NCBI GenBank assembly: GCA_031277885.1
Contig: JAITLM010000177.1
Location: forward strand, 1-32,858
Direction of reading: 5' to 3'
Length of the DNA stretch: 32,858 bases
From: Microbacterium sp.
Lineage (GTDB): Bacteria > Actinomycetota > Actinomycetes > Actinomycetales > Microbacteriaceae
Positions 28,805 through 32,858 of this stretch are shown here, one piece after another. Position numbers and translations under genes: made by a program. The number at the start of each line of letters is the position of its first letter. Position 1 is the first letter of the stretch. The notes under the pieces were generated by a model, which did no database searches, was not told the DNA's origin, and saw only the letters and a program-made list of their open reading frames with translations.

Positions 28805-30256
28805 ATGCCCCGCGCCACCGTCATCGGAAGCGGGCCGAACGGGCTCGCCGCGGCCGTCTCGCTCGCGCGAGCCGGCTACGCCGTCGAGGTGCTCGAAGCC
28901 GGTGCGACGATCGGCGGCGGCGTGCGCAGCGCCGCGGTCACGCTGCCCGGATTCGTGCATGACGTGTGCTCGGCCGTGCACCCCGCCGCCTATTCCTCGC
29001 CGTTCCTCCGCGCCTTCGGCCGGGACCGGATCGACTGGATCATTCCCGAAACGGCATATGCCCACCCGCTGGACGGCGGGCGCGCCGGGATCGCCTGGCA
29101 CGACCTCGAGCGCACGGCCGATGCGCTCGGCCCCGACGCCCGCGCCTGGCGGGCGCTGCTGCGCCCGCTGAGCTCGCACATCGAGGGCGTCCTGGACTTC
29201 ACCGGCGGGTCCCTGCTGCGGATCCCCCGCGCCCCGGTCACCGCGGTCCGCTACGGGCTGCGCACGCTCGAGCAGGGCTCGGCGATGGCGGAGCGCACCT
29301 TCCGCACGCCGGAGGCCGCCGCGCTCGTGGCGGGCGTGGTCGCGCACGCGAACACCGCCCTTCCCTCGCCGAGCGGCGCCGCCGCGGGCCTGCTGCTCAT
29401 GGCGCAGGCGCACGCGGGCGGCTGGGCCTACCCCCGCGGCGGCGCCCAGCGGATCGCCGATGTGCTCGCCGAGGATCTGCGCGCGCATGGCGGCACGATC
29501 CGCACCGGCACCCGCATGGTCGACCTCTCCGCGCTGGACTGGGGGGATCCCGCCCGCGGCGATCTGCTGCTGCTCAACTCCTCCCCACGGCTGGCGCTCA
29601 CGCTGCGCGACGTGCCGCCGCACTATGCGAAGGCGATCCGCGCGTACCGGTACGGCGCGGCGGCGGCGAAGGTGGACTTCGCGCTGGACGGGCCCGTTCC
29701 CTGGACGAACCCCGACGTCGCCCTCGCCCCGACCGTGCACGTGGGCGGCACGCGCGCCGAGGTGTGGGCGAGCGAGAACGCCGTCGCCCAGGGGCGCGTC
29801 TCGGACCGCCCGTACGCGCTCGTGGCGCAACCCTCCGTGCTCGACGACACGAGGGCACCCGCGGGCAAGCAGGTGCTCTGGGCGTACATCCACGCCCCCG
29901 CGAACTCCGACGTCGATGCGACCGAGCTCGTCATCCGGCAGATCGAGCGATTCGCCCCCGGGTTCCGCGACCGCATCCTCGCGAGCCATGCCGTCACCCC
30001 GCGCCAGCGCGCGCACCTCAACCCGGCCGAGATCGGCGGCGACATCTTCGGCGGCGCGTTCACGATGCGCCAGGCCCTGGTGCGGCCCGTGCTCTCGCCC
30101 GCGCCGTGGCGCACCCCGATGGCCGGCGTCTACCTCGCCTCGGCCGCGACACCGCCCGGTCCCGGGGTGAACTTCATGGCCGGCTGGCATGCGGCGCGCA
30201 CCGCGCTGGCGGATGCCGGGGAGCGCGTCGATCTCGAGGACCTGTTCGGATCCTGA
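28805..30256 (+). CDS. Phytoene-dehydrogenase-like FAD-dependent oxidoreductase
   Basis: This 483-aa flavoprotein of the CrtI-related NAD(P)/FAD amine-oxidase superfamily has an N-terminal dinucleotide fold VIGSGPNGLAAAVSLARAGYAVEVLEAG (6-33) with the acidic residue at the end of the second strand, followed by GGGVRS. The C-terminal FAD segment is GVYLASAATPPGPGVNFMAGWHAARTAL. No crtB or other carotenoid gene is close by, and this branch (phytoene dehydrogenase-related, COG1233) is often not a carotenoid enzyme, so the substrate is unknown. ATG 28805 has GGAAG 9 nt upstream, and the FAD motif begins directly after it. An open frame to 28430 only shadows the divergent hypothetical gene. Confidence 0.88.
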   Translation: MPRATVIGSGPNGLAAAVSLARAGYAVEVLEAGATIGGGVRSAAVTLPGFVHDVCSAVHPAAYSSPFLRAFGRDRIDWIIPETAYAHPLDGGRAGIAWHDLERTADALGPDARAWRALLRPLSSHIEGVLDFTGGSLLRIPRAPVTAVRYGLRTLEQGSAMAERTFRTPEAAALVAGVVAHANTALPSPSGAAAGLLLMAQAHAGGWAYPRGGAQRIADVLAEDLRAHGGTIRTGTRMVDLSALDWGDPARGDLLLLNSSPRLALTLRDVPPHYAKAIRAYRYGAAAAKVDFALDGPVPWTNPDVALAPTVHVGGTRAEVWASENAVAQGRVSDRPYALVAQPSVLDDTRAPAGKQVLWAYIHAPANSDVDATELVIRQIERFAPGFRDRILASHAVTPRQRAHLNPAEIGGDIFGGAFTMRQALVRPVLSPAPWRTPMAGVYLASAATPPGPGVNFMAGWHAARTALADAGERVDLEDLFGS

Positions 30257-30308
30257 CGGCGGGCTCCACCGATGGCCCTGGAGGGCCGTGGACGGCAGGA
30301 TGGGATCC

Positions 30309-31352
30309 ATGCGCTACGAGATCCCCGCACCGATGCTCGCGAAGGCCGCCACGACCGTGCCCGATCCGGCGAAGTTCCCCGGCGGGCTGCTGTACGAACC
30401 TAAGTGGGACGGGTTCCGCGGACTCGTGTCCTGGGACGGCGAGTCCGTCGAGATCGGGTCCCGCGGAGCGAAACCGCTGACCCGCTACTTCCCGGAGCTG
30501 GTCGACGCGATCCCGCGGCTGCTGCCCGGTCCGTGCCTGCTCGACGGCGAGATCGTGGTCGCGACGGGGGCCGAGGGCTCGCAGCGGCTGGATTGGGAGG
30601 CGCTGAGCCAGCGCATCCACCCGGCCGCCTCGCGCGTGCTGAAGCTCTCCGCAGAGACGCCCGCGATGTTCATCGCCTTCGATCTGCTCGCCGCGGGCGA
30701 TGAGGACCTGCAGCCCCTTCCCTTCGGCGAGCGCCGCGCGCGGCTCGAGCGGCTGCTCGCCGATGTCCCGCATCCCCTGCATCTCACTCGCACGACCACC
30801 GAACAGGACACCGCCCGCCGCTGGCTCGCCGAGTTCGAGGGCGCCGGACTCGACGGCATCGTCGCCAAGCCCCTGGACCAGCCGTACGCCCCCAACAAGC
30901 GCACCCTGTTCAAGGTCAAGCACGCCCGCACCGCCGACGTCGTCGCGCTCGGGTACCGGATCCACAAGAGCGGATCCGGGGTGGGATCCCTCCTCGTCGG
31001 CCTCTACGGGGAGGACGGCGTGCTGCGCCAGGTCGGCGGCGTCGCCGCATGGAGCGACGCGATGCGCCAGCAGCTCGTCGAGGATCTCGCGCCCCTCGTG
31101 GAGCGGGACGAGTCCGGCGCCGCGATGACCGGCGACGGCGAGCGCTCGCGTTTCAGCGCGTCGAAGGACACCTCGTTCGTCCGGCTGCGCCCCGAACGCG
31201 CGCTCGAGGTGCGCTACGACCAGCTCGAGGGCTGGCGCTTCCGGCACACCGTGCAGTTCGAGCGCTGGCGCGACGACCGGGATCCGCGCTCCTGCACGTA
31301 CGAGCAGCTGGAGACCGTCGACGGCTACGACCTCGCCGACGTGATCGACTGA
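30309..31352 (+). CDS. ligC: ATP-dependent DNA ligase, LigC type
   Basis: This 347-aa ligase seals nicks using ATP. The adenylated lysine is Lys32 in the motif-I segment EPKWDGFR. Motif III is LLDGEIV with Glu81, motif IV DGIVAKPL (182-189), and motif V FKVKH (201-205); an OB-fold domain follows (~210-347). The length is that of mycobacterial LigC (about 350), well short of full LigD. ATG 30309 has AGGA 8 nt upstream; ATG 30300 is too close to that site. The gene faces a primase-polymerase gene of the LigD PolDom type across a 399-bp repeat-filled gap. Together they supply the two activities that LigD combines, used in gap repair or end joining. No Ku gene is in the window. Confidence 0.92.
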   Translation: MRYEIPAPMLAKAATTVPDPAKFPGGLLYEPKWDGFRGLVSWDGESVEIGSRGAKPLTRYFPELVDAIPRLLPGPCLLDGEIVVATGAEGSQRLDWEALSQRIHPAASRVLKLSAETPAMFIAFDLLAAGDEDLQPLPFGERRARLERLLADVPHPLHLTRTTTEQDTARRWLAEFEGAGLDGIVAKPLDQPYAPNKRTLFKVKHARTADVVALGYRIHKSGSGVGSLLVGLYGEDGVLRQVGGVAAWSDAMRQQLVEDLAPLVERDESGAAMTGDGERSRFSASKDTSFVRLRPERALEVRYDQLEGWRFRHTVQFERWRDDRDPRSCTYEQLETVDGYDLADVID

Positions 31353-31362
31353 CGCTCGCTCG

Positions 31363-31458
31363 TCGTTTTGGGGCGCACTCCCCCGTCTTGGGGCGCGCGC
31401 CGACACGGATCCACGGCACGACGCGCCCCAAAACGGGGAGACCCGCCCCAATCGGACC
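31363..31458. repeat. 96-bp palindromic repeat, copy 1
   Basis: It aligns without gaps to 31608-31703 at 81 of 96 positions (hand count). It carries TTTTGGGGCGC-type motifs on one side and the inverted CGCGCCCCAAAAC on the other, forming a hairpin (about 31385-31397 with 31422-31434). A second, outer TTGGGGCG/CGCCCCAA pair lies at 31368-31375 and 31444-31451. A GGATCC sits in the loop. Confidence 0.8.
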
Positions 31459-31554
31459 CACGCCCATCCCGACCTCGGAGAGACCCGCCCCAATCAGCCC
31501 CACGCCCATCCCGACCTCGGAGAGATCCGCCCCGAACGGCCCCGAACCGCCCGG
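31435..31554. repeat. 42-bp tandem repeat, two full copies and a degraded third
   Basis: Units 31435-31476 and 31477-31518 are identical at 39 of 42 positions. A third, decayed unit starts at 31519 and fades by about 31554. Unit 1 overlaps the end of the first 96-bp palindromic repeat, so the array probably grew from the edge of that element. Confidence 0.8.
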
Positions 31555-31607
31555 ACACGGGCGACGGACGCACGGCGATGTTCCGCCGCTCTTCGACGTC
31601 CACACCC

Positions 31608-31703
31608 TCGTTTCGGGGCGCACTCTGCTGTTTTGGGGCGCGTCCAGACACGGATCCATGGCGTCACGCGCCCCAAAACGGGCAGACCCGCCCCAATACG
31701 ACC
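31608..31703. repeat. 96-bp palindromic repeat, copy 2
   Basis: This is the second copy of the element at 31363-31458, exactly 245 bp away. Here the inner stem is perfect over 13 bp: GTTTTGGGGCGCG (31630-31642) with CGCGCCCCAAAAC (31667-31679). The loop carries GGATCC. Confidence 0.8.
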
Positions 31704-31751
31704 TGGGGCCCGCCCCTGAACAGGCCGAGCCCGACCGACCCGGACCCCGGC

Positions 31752-32816
31752 TCAGCGACCGGGGGCGGGCTCGCCGTTCTCGTCCCAGTTCGCGGCGACC
31801 TTCTTCGAGGGCTGCACGCGCGGGGGCTCGCCCGGCATCTTGGGGAACTCCGGCGGGAACGGCATCTCGCCGAGCCCGTTCTCCACGTCGCGGTCCCACC
31901 AGCTCAGCAGCGTGTCGATGCGTCCCGGACTGTCCTGCATGCGCGCCCATGGATCCCCGAGGTCGGCCAGGCGCTGCGGCACGGTGCGGACCGTGAAGCG
32001 CTTCGGATCCACACCGTCCAGCTCATCCCAGGAGATCGGGGTCGACACGGTCGCCGCGGCCAGCGCACGCGGGCTGTAGGCGCCCGCCATCGTGCGGTCG
32101 CGGTTGGCCTGGTTGAAGTCCACGAAGATGCGCTCGCCGCGCTCCTCCTTCCACCACGCCGTCGTGACCCGATCGGGCATCCGCCGCTCCAGCTCGCGCC
32201 CCGCGGCGATCACGGCATGCCGCACGGTGAGGAACTCCCACTCCGGCACGATCGGGCAGAACACGTGCAGCCCGCGGTTGCCGCTGGTCTTGATGAACGC
32301 CTCGAGGCCGGCCTCGCGCAGCACGGCACGCAGCTCGTGCGCGGCGGGGACGGCCTCGGCGATGCCGGTGCCGGGCTGCGGATCGAGGTCGATGCGCAGC
32401 TCCACCGGGTTGTCGGTGTTCGACGCGAGCGAGGCCCAGGGGTGGAACACGACCGTGTTCATCTGCACGGCCCAGACGATCGCCGCCGTCTCGGTGAGCA
32501 CGATCTGCGGATGCTTCCGACCGCTGTTGTAGGTGCACATCACGCTCTGCACGAAGTCGGGCGTGCCCTTGGGAGGGTTCTTCGAGAAGAAGCTCTCGCC
32601 GTCGATGCCGTCTCGATACCGTTCGAGCGAGACAGGCCTGTTGCCGGTCGAGGTGAGGAACGGCGTCGACACCGTCTGCACGTACTCGGCGAGCTCGGCC
32701 TTGGTGATGGGCCCGCCCTCCGCATCCGGCCAGACCGCGCGATTCGGGCTGGAGATGTCCAGTGAACGATCGCCGTCGGGGCCGGGGACGGTCAGCGTGA
32801 TGCGCTCGGATGCCAT
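31752..32816 (-). CDS. LigD-type primase-polymerase (PolDom / archaeo-eukaryotic primase superfamily)
   Basis: This 354-aa polymerase extends or fills DNA ends with NTPs or dNTPs during end joining and gap repair. Its AEP active site shows Asp143 and Asp145 in RIDLDPQPG, the TSGNRGLHVF motif (Ser178, Gly179, His184), and the third carboxylate Asp233 in FVDFNQANRDRTMAGAYS. Family features FFSKNPPKGTPDF, FHPW and SWDELD are also present. Its size matches stand-alone mycobacterial PolDom proteins such as Rv3730c, without ligase or nuclease domains. ATG 32816 lies 6 nt after TAGGGT, so a leaderless message is likely. It converges on the LigC gene. The final ~45 residues are Pro/Lys-rich and probably flexible. 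Confidence 0.92.
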   Translation of the reverse strand: MASERITLTVPGPDGDRSLDISSPNRAVWPDAEGGPITKAELAEYVQTVSTPFLTSTGNRPVSLERYRDGIDGESFFSKNPPKGTPDFVQSVMCTYNSGRKHPQIVLTETAAIVWAVQMNTVVFHPWASLASNTDNPVELRIDLDPQPGTGIAEAVPAAHELRAVLREAGLEAFIKTSGNRGLHVFCPIVPEWEFLTVRHAVIAAGRELERRMPDRVTTAWWKEERGERIFVDFNQANRDRTMAGAYSPRALAAATVSTPISWDELDGVDPKRFTVRTVPQRLADLGDPWARMQDSPGRIDTLLSWWDRDVENGLGEMPFPPEFPKMPGEPPRVQPSKKVAANWDENGEPAPGR

Positions 32817-32822
32817 GCCTCG

Positions 32823-32828
32823 ACCCTA
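32823..32828 (-). promoter_or_regulatory. Leaderless-type -10 box of the primase-polymerase gene (TAGGGT)
   Basis: On the minus strand TAGGGT is followed by exactly 6 nt (CGAGGC) and the ATG at 32816. The GAGG within the spacer is only 1 nt from the ATG and too close to serve as a ribosome site. Confidence 0.6.
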
Positions 32829-32858
32829 GGACGCCCCGCCGACGCCACGCCAGCATCC

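Larger units (their letters stand above)
31353..31751. other. 399-bp gene-free gap filled by repeats
   Basis: This convergent gap between the ligase and primase-polymerase genes contains two 96-bp palindromic repeats (31363-31458, 31608-31703) and a 42-bp tandem repeat (31435-31554). The rest (31555-31607, 31704-31751) shows nothing recognisable. A 108-codon minus-strand open frame crosses the gap but follows the repeats, and I do not call it. Confidence 0.8.

Noticed and set aside
28805..30256. Calling the flavoprotein crtI (carotenoid synthesis)
   Set aside because: No crtB, crtE or cyclase gene is nearby, and the closest pattern is the broad phytoene-dehydrogenase-related group, whose substrates differ.
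31325..31651. 108-codon minus-strand open frame in the repeat region
   Set aside because: It is internally repetitive only because of the 42-bp DNA repeat, starts inside repeat copy 2, has no ribosome site and ends inside the ligase gene.
31363..31703. CRISPR-like array
   Set aside because: There are two long palindromic units and a gapless tandem repeat, with no regular short repeats separated by unique spacers and no cas genes.

Overview
The window is chromosomal DNA of a very GC-rich actinobacterium (about 70% G+C by eye). It is most likely a Microbacteriaceae member, perhaps Microbacterium. This rests on codon use, on dense GC-type third positions, on the sucCD/perM/purN/purH order known from actinobacteria (Rv0951-Rv0957 in Mycobacterium tuberculosis), on an AdaA-AlkA fusion followed by ogt (as Rv1317c-Rv1316c), and on TANNNT -10 boxes that sit exactly 6 nt before start codons, a leaderless arrangement. 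No rRNA, tRNA, CRISPR array, transposase or phage gene was seen.

Region 1 (1-14.5 kb) looks like a peptide and amino-acid salvage island. On the + strand are the 3' part of an N-acylamino-acid racemase / o-succinylbenzoate synthase of the enolase superfamily and a PucR-type regulator. Converging on them is a minus-strand run of eight genes, read from right to left: serine beta-lactamase-like hydrolase, M19 dipeptidase, double-ATPase, two permeases and a lipoprotein binding protein of a peptide ABC importer, an erythromycin-esterase-family protein, and an S9 prolyl oligopeptidase. Four junctions are 4-bp ATGA overlaps. The three longer gaps contain no TA dinucleotide at all, so a single promoter ahead of the hydrolase gene is likely.

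Region 2 (14.5-16.7 kb) is an alkylation-repair operon: an AdaA/AraC/AlkA fusion and a translationally coupled O6-alkylguanine methyltransferase, with a 13-bp inverted repeat upstream that may be the operator.

Region 3 (16.7-26 kb) is a core metabolic block on the minus strand: sucC-sucD, then perM-purN-purH. Between sucD and perM lie three genes that alternate in direction: an AzgA-type purine permease (+), a metallo-beta-lactamase-fold hydrolase (-) and a GlxA-type regulator (+). The joints at 21.84-22.04 kb and 23.81-23.86 kb are filled with palindromes and tandem repeats.

Region 4 (26.1-28.2 kb) has a TetR regulator and a glutaryl-CoA-dehydrogenase-like acyl-CoA dehydrogenase with a candidate TetR operator in between. 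An unrecognised 167-aa protein follows, with a C9 tract at its N-terminus and a Cys-rich end.

Region 5 (28.8-32.8 kb) has a phytoene-dehydrogenase-like flavoprotein, then a LigC-type ATP-dependent DNA ligase converging on a LigD-type primase-polymerase, which together form a split NHEJ module without Ku in view. The 399-bp gap between the last two holds two 96-bp copies of a palindromic repeat and a 42-bp tandem repeat. Across the whole window the hexamer GGATCC is strikingly over-abundant.
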